Shown here in pieces: positions 7,333 through 14,599 of a DNA stretch of 14,599 nt. Position 1 is the first letter of the stretch, and every line of letters begins with the position of its first letter. The notes under the pieces are model-generated. The model was not told where the DNA came from, did not search any database, and was given only the letters and a program-made list of their open reading frames with translations. The DNA is from Hyella sp964606015 (lineage in GTDB: Bacteria > Cyanobacteriota > Cyanobacteriia > Cyanobacteriales > Xenococcaceae). The position numbers were made by a program, and so were the translations under genes. The stretch covers positions 1 through 14,599 of the forward strand of contig CAZSEZ010000091.1 of assembly GCA_964606015.1 (NCBI GenBank). The letters run 5' to 3'.

Positions 7333-10300
7333 ATGTTCAGGGACGTTTTACTCAAAGCAATTAGTAATCTAGCTCGCGCTACAGAAATTGAATCAGTAGC
7401 ATCATTACTGCTACAAACTATTCACAGTACCTTTCAAGTCCGAAAAAGTATCTTGATTCTAGATCGTCATTGGTTTAATCAGGCTAATTCTGGTAATGGT
7501 GATTATTATTTCGTGGCAGTTGCTCAGAGGAACAGCCAGGATAAGATTGAGACTAGTTTTTATCTCGAACCAATTGAGGATGAGGAATATCTGGGTCAGA
7601 ATGGATCGCTCCTCGAGCTATGCCGCCAGAACATTCAACCGATCATAGTTAAAGATGAGAGAAATGATCGCAAAATTCAGTTTCAAGCTATTTATCAAAA
7701 CGATCCGAATGATTTAGTACATTACTTTCCTTTGGTAGATCGTGAAGAATTTCTTGGTTTGCTCTATCTAGAGAATTATCAGTTAGACGTCAATATCAAA
7801 CAAATTAATCAGGAATTTTTCGAGCCTTTATTAACTAATGCTGCAATCGCAATTAGTAATGCACAAAGGCATCAAAATCAAATTGCCAAAATTAGACAGC
7901 TAGAAAAGAATCAAAATATTGAAGAAGTTCAGAGAGAATGCACTCTTTTTAAAGCTCAGCTAGAGGCTGCAAATGTCGGTATTCTCGTGATTAATGAGCA
8001 AAGAGAAGTCACCTATTTCAACAAATATTTTTGTAGTTTGTGGCGACTCCCTGATTCTCTAATCCAAGAAAAACGTGATGTAAAGCTACTTGATCATGCC
8101 CTAGAACAACTTGCTGATCCAGAAGCTTTTATCGCTAGCACTGAGCAACTGTATGCTAAGCCTGACAAAGTCAGTCAAGACGAAGTCTTGTTCAAAGACG
8201 GAAGAATTCTCCAACGTTACACGACACCGATTAGCTCTGAGACAGGAGTTGATTATGGTAGGATTTGGTATTTTCATGAAATTACGGATCTCAAACAGAG
8301 TATTGCTCAAGAGCGTGCAGCTAAGCAAGATTTGGAAACTCAGATGCAACATCGTTTGCTTCTAACAGAGATTATTGAAAAAATCCGCTCTAGTCTCGAT
8401 TTTCAGGCAATCTTTGAAACAACAGTCCAGCAGATTGGAGCAGTATTTGCCGTAAGCCGTTGTCAGGTTCATACCCAGATAAATTCTGCTGAGAACCAGA
8501 TTCCCACATTTACTATTTATCAGGGCAATAAAGGTAGTGTTAAAGCTCACTATTCTCAAGAACAAACTCTGCTTGCTGGATGTTTGCAACATGCTCAAAC
8601 ATTAGAAAGTGATCTTGCTATTGCCATTGATAATGTTGAACAGAATCCCTTGCTTGAGGATGCTAGGTTGGTATGTAGAAAATTGAGACTCAAGTCAGTT
8701 CTGGCAGTTCGGACTTCTTATCAAGGTGTCGTTAACGGTTTGATTGTCTTACACCAATGTGATCGCTACAGACACTGGACAGAGCAAGAAATTACTACTA
8801 TTGAAGCTGTTGCTGCCCAAGTGGGAATTGCGATCGCACAAGCAAATCTACTAGAGCAGGCGAAAGAACAATGTCGTCAGTATGAAAGGCAAAATCAATT
8901 ACTTAGTCAAGAGATCGTAGCCCGTCATCAGGCAGAAAAGTCCCTTTTCCGTAGTGAACAAGCATATCGAGCTATTTTTGAACAAATCGAAATTGGTATT
9001 GTTGAACGTGATTATAATACTGGAAGATTTATTCGTGTTAATAGCAAGTTTTGTGACATTGTCGGTTATACAGAATTCGAGTTAGTAGGTAGCAAAGTTG
9101 AAGATATCATCCATCCTGAAGACAGAGAAATAAGTAAAGCTCTGATACTACGCTCGAAGCTAGAGGAGATAGGAAACTTAACTATTGAAAAACGCTATAT
9201 TCACAAAAAAGGCACTATAGTTTGGGTCAAAGTCACGATTTGTCCACTAACTAAAGAATCAGGCAAAGTTAAAACTTCTCTTGCTGTTATTGAAGATATC
9301 ACTGCGATTAAGCAAGATCGCCAAAAGCTCAAGCAACAATCTGTTGCTATTGAAGCCGCTATAGACGGAATAGCTCTTGTAGAAGCAGAACATTTTACTT
9401 ATCTCAATCTTTCTCATGCCAGAATTCTTGGTTACAATTCTCCTCAAGAACTAGTTGGGAAAAGTTGGGAACTTCTTTATCGTCCTCAAGAGATTGAAGT
9501 TATTAAAACTAAGGCTTTTCCCGTGCTTCAGAAGCAAGGATATTGGTGGGGGGAAATTCCTGCTAAGAGAAAAGATGGTTCTGTATTTGAGCAAGAATTA
9601 ACCTTAGTAAAGCTAGAAAAGAATCAACTGGTTTGTGTTTGTCGCGACATAAGCATTCGTAAGCGTCAGGAAAGACAACTTCAAGAAAGTCGACAACGCT
9701 ATTTAAATTTGGCCTCTGCTGCACCTGTAGGGATTTTTCATACTGACATTAAAGGCAATTTTAGCTACGTCAATAAGCGTTGGTGTCATATTTCAGGTCT
9801 AACTCCGGAAAACTCTTTGGGGGAGGGATGGAAAAGTGCGATTCATCCTCTAGACCGTTCGCGAGTCTTAAAGCAATGGCAAGAAACTGTGAACCGTGGG
9901 GTTTCTTTTTGTGCGGAATATCGTTTTTGTGAATTTGAAATCCCAGAAATTTGGGTTTTTGCTGAAGCTATTCCTGAATACAGTGCTGAGGGTCAGCTTA
10001 CAGGCTACATTGGCACAATCACTGATATTAGTCAGCTCAAAGAATCACACAGGTATCTTACTAGACAACTCCAGCGAGAGCAGCTTTTAGGTCGAATTAC
10101 TCAAGAACTCCGGAGTAATTGGGATACCTCAACTATTTTTCGTACTGCTGCTACCCAGATAGGAAAAATGTTCGCGGTTAGTCGTTGTTTAATTCATGGA
10201 TATATAAGTGGATCAGAACCGCAGATCCCGATCATGGCAGAATTTTTACTTGATTCTCAAGTGGAATCCTTACAGCTGTCAATTCCTGTATCAGGGAATC

Positions 10301-12027
10301 TTCATGCAGAGAAAGTTTTGAGCCAAGATTTGGCTGTTGCATCTAATGACGTGGCGCAAGAACCTTTACTTAAAGGTTCCCACCGAATTTGTCTCAAGTA
10401 TGGGATTAAATCTATGCTGGCAGTCAGGACATCTTATCAGGGTGAACCTAATGGGATAATTGGTATTCACCAATGCGATCGCATTAGAAAATGGTCAATT
10501 GATGAAATAGAACTTTTAGAAGCAGTAGCAGGACAAATGGGTATTGCCCTGGCACAAGCGAAACTACTTGAAAAAGAAAAACAACAGAGTCAAGAACTAT
10601 CTTTAAACAATCTAGCTTTAACTAAGGCCAAACAAGATGCGGAAGTAGCGAATCAGGCAAAAAGTCAATTTTTGGCTCATATGAGTCACGAACTCAGAAC
10701 CCCACTCAATGCCATTTTAGGTTTTGGTCAGATTATGGCTCAGGACTATTCTTTGAGCCCTGCGCAACAAGAACATCTAACTATTATCAATCGGAGCGGC
10801 AAACATCTTTTAACTTTGATTAATAATATTCTCGATCTTTCTAAGATTGAAGCTGGTAAGACAGTTTTGCAAGAAGATTGTCTCGATCTACTAGATTTAT
10901 TAACTAGCTTGGAGAAAATGTTTGTCCTACAAGCAGAGAAAAAAGGCTTACAGCTCAATCTTGACCTTTGTGGCGATGTTCCTTCTTTTGTTTATACCGA
11001 TGGTGTTAAATTACGGCAAATTTTAATCAATCTTGTGAGTAACAGCATCAAGTTTACTCATCGAGGGGAAGTGTGCTTACAAGTAAAAACGAGAAACCAG
11101 AAATCTCTGGTGTTCAAAGTTGTCGATACGGGTAAAGGTATTGCCAAAGACGAAATAGATCGTATTTTTGAGCCTTTTGAGCAAAGTGATACAGGACTAA
11201 AATCAGGTCAAGGAACGGGTCTTGGCTTATCTATTTGTCGGAGTTTGATTAGGCTGTTGGGTGGTAGGTTGGAAGTCGAAAGCGTTGTTGGGAAAGGAAC
11301 AACTTTTTTATTCGAGATTCCGATTAAAGTTGCTATCGATTCTGATATTAAGCTAGATACCACACCGCGACAGGCTATTACGATTGCTAATAACGATGCC
11401 TCCAAGAAAATTTTGGTTGTTGATGATAATTCTGACAACTGTCAGTTACTAAACGATTTGCTTACAGGAGTTGGTTTTAGGGTTGCACAAGCTTGTAATG
11501 GTAGGGAAGCATTAGAGTTATTTGATAGTTGGCAACCTGATCTAATCCTAATGGACATCTATATGCCAGAAATGGATGGAATGGCTACCACTCAAGCAAT
11601 TATGGGAAGCAACCCTAAAGCAAAAATTATTGCAACTACTGCCTGTGTTGTTACAACAGAAAAAACTAAAATGTTGGCATTAGGCTGCAAGGATGTTATC
11701 AGTAAGCCCTTTATCATAGAGGAATTGCTAAGTGCGATCGCACTTGAGCTAGATCTCAAGTATGTTTATGCTGACAGCTGGGGAACAAATGATGTCAATC
11801 AGCCCAAAAACCAGAGCTTAGATTACCTGGCAGAAATGTCTTTAGTTTGGTTACAAGAACTCAACCATGCAGCTGTTGCAGCTAGCGAAAAAGATATTCT
11901 GCAATTGATAGATTCGATTCCCCTCGAATATGAAGAACTGGCAGATAGTTTACAAAAAATGGTAGAAAACTTCGCCTTGGAGGGAATTATAAGTCGTACG
12001 GAAGAGTTACTAACCCAAGTAGATTAA
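7333..12027 (+). CDS. Multi-domain PAS/GAF hybrid sensor histidine kinase with receiver domain
   Basis: Cytosolic hybrid kinase of 1564 residues with no signal peptide or membrane segment. Domains by residue: GAF-like (about 5-180); PAS (208-321); GAF (340-509); PAS-PAC (541-660); PAS (668-776); PAS-PAC (786-902); GAF (917-1080); coiled coil; HisKA with FLAHMSHELRTPLNAI and phospho-acceptor His1119; HATPase with N-box Asn1233/Asn1237, G1 DTGKGI (1265-1270), F-box FEPFEQ and G2 GQGTGLGL (1292-1299); receiver with Asp1364/Asp1365, phospho-acceptor Asp1408 and Lys1458; then a helical tail of about 90 residues. All catalytic residues are present. GAF 2 and GAF 3 are clearly a duplication (both read FAVSRC, LAVRTSYQG, HQCDR). 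Neither has the Cys-His bilin motif of phytochromes or cyanobacteriochromes, so the ligand is unknown. The ATG at 7333 follows an in-frame TAG at 7327. A REC-GGDEF gene follows after 45 nt, suggesting a c-di-GMP output. Confidence 0.95.
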   Translation: MFRDVLLKAISNLARATEIESVASLLLQTIHSTFQVRKSILILDRHWFNQANSGNGDYYFVAVAQRNSQDKIETSFYLEPIEDEEYLGQNGSLLELCRQNIQPIIVKDERNDRKIQFQAIYQNDPNDLVHYFPLVDREEFLGLLYLENYQLDVNIKQINQEFFEPLLTNAAIAISNAQRHQNQIAKIRQLEKNQNIEEVQRECTLFKAQLEAANVGILVINEQREVTYFNKYFCSLWRLPDSLIQEKRDVKLLDHALEQLADPEAFIASTEQLYAKPDKVSQDEVLFKDGRILQRYTTPISSETGVDYGRIWYFHEITDLKQSIAQERAAKQDLETQMQHRLLLTEIIEKIRSSLDFQAIFETTVQQIGAVFAVSRCQVHTQINSAENQIPTFTIYQGNKGSVKAHYSQEQTLLAGCLQHAQTLESDLAIAIDNVEQNPLLEDARLVCRKLRLKSVLAVRTSYQGVVNGLIVLHQCDRYRHWTEQEITTIEAVAAQVGIAIAQANLLEQAKEQCRQYERQNQLLSQEIVARHQAEKSLFRSEQAYRAIFEQIEIGIVERDYNTGRFIRVNSKFCDIVGYTEFELVGSKVEDIIHPEDREISKALILRSKLEEIGNLTIEKRYIHKKGTIVWVKVTICPLTKESGKVKTSLAVIEDITAIKQDRQKLKQQSVAIEAAIDGIALVEAEHFTYLNLSHARILGYNSPQELVGKSWELLYRPQEIEVIKTKAFPVLQKQGYWWGEIPAKRKDGSVFEQELTLVKLEKNQLVCVCRDISIRKRQERQLQESRQRYLNLASAAPVGIFHTDIKGNFSYVNKRWCHISGLTPENSLGEGWKSAIHPLDRSRVLKQWQETVNRGVSFCAEYRFCEFEIPEIWVFAEAIPEYSAEGQLTGYIGTITDISQLKESHRYLTRQLQREQLLGRITQELRSNWDTSTIFRTAATQIGKMFAVSRCLIHGYISGSEPQIPIMAEFLLDSQVESLQLSIPVSGNLHAEKVLSQDLAVASNDVAQEPLLKGSHRICLKYGIKSMLAVRTSYQGEPNGIIGIHQCDRIRKWSIDEIELLEAVAGQMGIALAQAKLLEKEKQQSQELSLNNLALTKAKQDAEVANQAKSQFLAHMSHELRTPLNAILGFGQIMAQDYSLSPAQQEHLTIINRSGKHLLTLINNILDLSKIEAGKTVLQEDCLDLLDLLTSLEKMFVLQAEKKGLQLNLDLCGDVPSFVYTDGVKLRQILINLVSNSIKFTHRGEVCLQVKTRNQKSLVFKVVDTGKGIAKDEIDRIFEPFEQSDTGLKSGQGTGLGLSICRSLIRLLGGRLEVESVVGKGTTFLFEIPIKVAIDSDIKLDTTPRQAITIANNDASKKILVVDDNSDNCQLLNDLLTGVGFRVAQACNGREALELFDSWQPDLILMDIYMPEMDGMATTQAIMGSNPKAKIIATTACVVTTEKTKMLALGCKDVISKPFIIEELLSAIALELDLKYVYADSWGTNDVNQPKNQSLDYLAEMSLVWLQELNHAAVAASEKDILQLIDSIPLEYEELADSLQKMVENFALEGIISRTEELLTQVD
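10475..10482. repeat. HIP1 palindrome GCGATCGC with 14-bp extended symmetry
   Basis: One of the 12 HIP1 copies. Here symmetry extends to AATGCGATCGCATT (10472-10485). It encodes CDR in the conserved HQCDR motif of the third GAF domain, so the site sits in constrained coding sequence. Confidence 0.8.
11730..11745. repeat. HIP1 palindrome with 16-bp extended symmetry; lists all HIP1 copies
   Basis: AAGTGCGATCGCACTT is perfectly palindromic around a HIP1 octamer (GCGATCGC), the highly iterated palindrome of many cyanobacteria. Copies start at 1553, 2272, 2854, 3142, 4158, 4518, 6679, 6991, 8830, 10475, 11734 and 13652. All lie inside genes. The 4.7-kb kinase gene has only three and the photolyase gene none, while ureC has three in 1.7 kb. 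HIP1 overlaps a Dam-type GATC and the CGATCG methylation target known in cyanobacteria. Confidence 0.85.
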
Positions 12028-12072
12028 AGTCTATTTGAGTAATGAGTCGAAGCATTCGTTAAACATGCAAGC

Positions 12073-13149
12073 ATGAAGAAGCAATTATACGAGCCAAAAG
12101 CAGATATTCTCGTTGTAGATGACAAGCCAGAGAATCTACGTCTTTTGTCAACCATGCTTGTAGATAGGGGTTATGAGGTAAGAAAAGCCATTAGTGGTGG
12201 GCTTGCTCTTAAAGCTGCTCTTGCAATTGTCCCCGATTTGATTTTGCTAGATATCAATATGCCCGAGATAAGTGGTTATGATGTCTGTACCCAGTTGCGT
12301 CATCAAACTGCAACCCAAAACGTTCCTATCATCTTCTTGAGTGCTTTAAACGCCTCAATTGATAAGGTTAAAGCGTTTAACTGTGGTGGAAACGACTATA
12401 TTGGTAAGCCTTTTCAAACGGAGGAGGTTTATCTCCGTATTGCTAATCAACTAAGAATTAGATCGCTCCAAAAACAATTAGAAGGCCAAAAAGCAGAATT
12501 AGAGAGAAAAAACGCGATTCTGCAACAAGAGATTGAAGCCCGTAAACTAGCAGAACAGGAACTAAAGTGTATCAATCAAAATCTTCAGTTTTTGGCTACC
12601 TATGATAGTCTGACGCGATTGGCGAATCGCTATGTATTTGACCGTTTTCTCGCTCAAGAATGGCGCAGAATGAGAAAAGAGCAAAAGTCTTTGGGAATAA
12701 TTATGTGCGATGTCGATCACTTTAAACTCTACAATGACCATTTTGGACATCAATCTGGAGATCGCTGTTTACAGCAAGTGGCTCAGGCCATAGCTCAAGT
12801 GATTAGAAAACCTACTGATTTAGCTGCTCGCTATGGTGGAGAAGAATTTGCGTTGATATTACCTGATACTGATGCCAACGAAGTTGTCATGATCGCAGAA
12901 AAAATCCGTCAACAAGTAGAAGCGTTAAATATTCCTCATCCCAAATCTTTGGTAAATAATTATGTCACACTGAGTTTTGGTGTGAGCTGTGCTGTTCCTA
13001 ACCACCAAAGTTCTCCTGAGGATTTGATTCAAATGAGCGATCTTGCTCTTTACGAAGCTAAACAGAAAGGAAGGAACCAGGTAGTTTTACAATCGAGTAG
13101 TGTTATAAATCACCATCAAAGCTCGATAACTAGTGAAACCACAATTTAA
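12073..13149 (+). CDS. Response regulator with GGDEF domain (probable diguanylate cyclase)
   Basis: PleD-like effector of 358 residues: receiver domain (about 10-128) with Asp16/Asp17, phospho-acceptor Asp60, Ser90 and Lys112 (GKPF); a coiled coil (about 130-172) that would pair two chains; and a GGDEF domain (about 175-340) opening DSLTRLANR with metal-site Asp213 and active-site GGEEF (255-259), which should be competent to join two GTP into cyclic-di-GMP. The product-inhibition I-site, normally RxxD five residues before GGEEF, reads KPTD (246-249), with the Arg displaced by one. Feedback control may therefore be weak. The gene begins 45 nt after the hybrid kinase stop, so the kinase is the likely input. 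The ATG at 12073 has no strong ribosome-binding site; CATGC-AA-GCATG (12064-12075) forms a small inverted repeat over the start codon. The C-terminus overlaps the next gene by 17 nt. Confidence 0.95.
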   Translation: MKKQLYEPKADILVVDDKPENLRLLSTMLVDRGYEVRKAISGGLALKAALAIVPDLILLDINMPEISGYDVCTQLRHQTATQNVPIIFLSALNASIDKVKAFNCGGNDYIGKPFQTEEVYLRIANQLRIRSLQKQLEGQKAELERKNAILQQEIEARKLAEQELKCINQNLQFLATYDSLTRLANRYVFDRFLAQEWRRMRKEQKSLGIIMCDVDHFKLYNDHFGHQSGDRCLQQVAQAIAQVIRKPTDLAARYGGEEFALILPDTDANEVVMIAEKIRQQVEALNIPHPKSLVNNYVTLSFGVSCAVPNHQSSPEDLIQMSDLALYEAKQKGRNQVVLQSSSVINHHQSSITSETTI

Positions 13150-13528
13150 AACTCCACTTGCTTGGGAGCAGGCACAGCTATTAATGCAACCAGCACTGAT
13201 TCGCGTCTTAGATAACATTCGTAAACAGTTAGATGCTTCTACTTGGAAAGGTTCTTATCAGGAAATAACTGAACCTATTCCAGGCTATATTTTGACTTTA
13301 AGCCAAGGTGATCGCAATCTAGAAGTAGATATTTGGCAACTTTGCTATCAGGTCTGTTTTCAAAACTATGCTCCTTCCCCGCAACATATTTTTAGTGGTT
13401 CAGAACAGCGTACAGTAGAGGTTGAAATTGACGAACGTTTATTTGATGAAACGGGAGAATTAGATTGGCAGTTAATTGAAGACAAAGCCCAACAAGCGGT
13501 TCAAGAAGTCTTTGAAAATATCAACTAA
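13133..13528 (+). CDS. Small acidic protein of unknown function
   Basis: I do not recognise this 131-residue protein. It is acidic, with no membrane segment or signal peptide. Visible blocks are a helical start (WEQAQLLMQPALIRVLDNIRKQL, about residues 11-33), a strand-rich middle with Pro/Gly turns (PIPGYILTLSQGDRNLEV, about 48-65), VDIWQLCYQVCFQNY (65-79) with two Cys, and an acidic helical end (DWQLIEDKAQQAVQEVFENIN). The GTG at 13133 overlaps the end of the GGDEF gene by 17 nt. ATG at 13184 (Met18) is the alternative start, but it would cut the helix that looks like the natural N-terminus. Codon use resembles the neighbours and the frame is fully open, so a real gene is likely. It lies between a signalling gene and ygfZ, which does not identify its role. 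Confidence 0.75.
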   Translation: MKPQFKTPLAWEQAQLLMQPALIRVLDNIRKQLDASTWKGSYQEITEPIPGYILTLSQGDRNLEVDIWQLCYQVCFQNYAPSPQHIFSGSEQRTVEVEIDERLFDETGELDWQLIEDKAQQAVQEVFENIN

Positions 13529-13602
13529 TCAACTTAATCAATCAATTGAGTGCACAAACGAAAGTTTGGCATCAAAAAAGTAATCATAAGGTATATATAG
13601 TA

Positions 13603-14568
13603 ATGTTTTATTACCATCGTGCCGATTGGGGCATTTTAGCATTTACTGATAGCGATCGCTTGCGCTACTTACACAATCAAAGTACCAACGATTTTAATTC
13701 TTTGACTCCTGGTGAGGGATGTCTCACTGTTTTCGTGACTTCTACTGCCAGAACTATCGACTTGGCATTAGCTTATGTAACTGAAGATCGAGTTTTGGTA
13801 ATTGTGGCTCCGCAACGTCGTGAGAAGTTATTAAAATGGCTTGATGGCTTTATTTTTCCTTTTGATAAGGTCAAACTTCAAGATGCTACTGATGATTTTT
13901 CTTTGATCACGTTGGTTGGTGAAGCTACTGATACTGTCGTTACGCAACTTTTGGGAAGCTATTCTAACGATGGCCAAGAGCACTCTCATCAACTTGGAGA
14001 GATCGACTCGATCCCGATCAGAGTGGCCAAGGGAAATGATCTTGCCCTACCAGGCTACAACCTAATTGTCCCTAGAGAACAAGCAGACACTATCTGTCAG
14101 GAGTTGGCTAAACAAAATCTACAACAACTAAGTGATCGTGAATGGGAAGACCTCCGTATTACTCAAGGTAGACCAATGCCAGATCATGAATTAACTGAAG
14201 ATTACAATCCCCTAGAAGCAGGATTGTGGCAAACTATCTCTTTTGATAAAGGTTGCTATATCGGTCAAGAGACTATTGCTAGGCTTAACACTTATAACGG
14301 TGTCAAACAGCAACTTTGGGGCGTCAAATTAGATAAAGCAGTGACTCCGGAAACTCCAGTTACTTTGGATGAAAAAAAAATTGGCGTATTCACGAGTTAT
14401 ACAGAAACAGCAAATGGTTTATTCGGCTTGGCTTATGTCAAAACTAAGGCTGGTGGAGCGGGTTTAACTGTAAAAATTGGTGATGCTACAGGAGAGTTAG
14501 TTGATGTGCCTTTTGTATCTACCGGTTTGGAGGTAAAAATAAGCGACAATAAAAATGATTTAATCTAA
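13603..14568 (+). CDS. ygfZ: YgfZ/GcvT-like folate-binding protein
   Basis: Member of the GcvT-fold YgfZ family, tetrahydrofolate-dependent proteins that help maintain certain iron-sulfur enzymes and affect tRNA modification; it is not the glycine-cleavage T protein itself. The signature K-G-C-[YF]-x-G-Q-E appears as KGCYIGQE (residues 216-223, Cys218). Other family features are RLRYLHNQSTNDF near the N-terminus, the REWEDLRITQGRP segment, ADHELTEDYNPLE-like sequence before the signature, and a C-terminal beta-barrel with LFGLAYVKTKA. I chose ATG 13603 (321 residues): it has AAGG at 13588-13591 upstream and begins right where family similarity starts. A TTG at 13546 would add 19 residues (SAQTKVWHQKSNHK...) with no visible similarity. 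It lies 74 nt after the unknown gene and may be in the same transcript. Confidence 0.92.
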   Translation: MFYYHRADWGILAFTDSDRLRYLHNQSTNDFNSLTPGEGCLTVFVTSTARTIDLALAYVTEDRVLVIVAPQRREKLLKWLDGFIFPFDKVKLQDATDDFSLITLVGEATDTVVTQLLGSYSNDGQEHSHQLGEIDSIPIRVAKGNDLALPGYNLIVPREQADTICQELAKQNLQQLSDREWEDLRITQGRPMPDHELTEDYNPLEAGLWQTISFDKGCYIGQETIARLNTYNGVKQQLWGVKLDKAVTPETPVTLDEKKIGVFTSYTETANGLFGLAYVKTKAGGAGLTVKIGDATGELVDVPFVSTGLEVKISDNKNDLI

Positions 14569-14599
14569 AGTGATTATTAATTATTAAGAAAGTAAGTAC

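Noticed and set aside
8389..8836. GAF 2 as a bilin-binding cyanobacteriochrome domain because of its HQC motif
   Set aside because: HQC(D/S) is shared by many cyanobacterial GAFs; the chromophore Cys-His pair is missing at the expected place.
13592..13597. TATATA as a -10 box giving a near-leaderless ygfZ transcript
   Set aside because: No -35 box at suitable spacing, and the stretch is easily explained as AT-rich sequence before the start.
13546..13602. TTG start for ygfZ adding 19 residues
   Set aside because: The added residues show no family similarity, while ATG 13603 has an upstream AAGG and fits the family N-terminus.

Overview
The window looks like a core-chromosome segment from a cyanobacterium. 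The best evidence is the palindrome GCGATCGC (HIP1), which I count 12 times in 14.6 kb where chance predicts well under one. The gene content agrees: a dnaJ–TusA-like–rsgA cluster, a urease alpha gene away from other urease genes, a lone hisH, and a soluble multi-PAS/GAF hybrid kinase next to a REC-GGDEF protein. Base composition is moderately AT-rich, and most genes lack strong Shine-Dalgarno sequences, as is common in this phylum. The genus cannot be fixed by eye; a unicellular or baeocytous lineage is only a guess.

Layout: (1) 1-2478, + strand: dnaJ (5' end cut off by the window), a TusA-family sulfur carrier and rsgA, very tightly packed (2-nt gap, then a 4-nt GTGA overlap), so probably one operon for protein folding and ribosome/tRNA maturation. 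(2) 2511-4906, - strand: rsmD followed by ureC, converging on rsgA. The 152-nt rsmD-ureC gap holds a perfect 9-bp inverted repeat. (3) 5014-6555, + strand: a cryptochrome/photolyase-family flavoprotein, divergent from rsmD. (4) 6579-7211, - strand: hisH, converging on the photolyase gene. (5) 7333-13149, + strand: a 1564-residue cytosolic hybrid histidine kinase (GAF-PAS-GAF-PAS-PAS-PAS-GAF-HisKA-HATPase-REC-tail), then a response regulator with a GGDEF output, which implies a phosphorelay feeding cyclic-di-GMP synthesis. A perfect 16-bp palindrome lies between hisH and the kinase gene. (6) 13133-14568, + strand: a small acidic protein I do not recognise, overlapping the GGDEF gene by 17 nt, and a YgfZ/GcvT-like folate-binding protein.

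No rRNA, tRNA, CRISPR array, transposon or phage gene was seen, and no gap between genes exceeds about 150 nt. Most of the window is ordinary housekeeping. The points most worth a second look are the intergenic palindrome at 7258-7273, the kinase/GGDEF pair with its unusual I-site and lack of a recognisable Hpt, the altered flavin pocket and electron-transfer chain of the photolyase homologue, and the small unknown gene. I found no convincing sign of a wholly new system.
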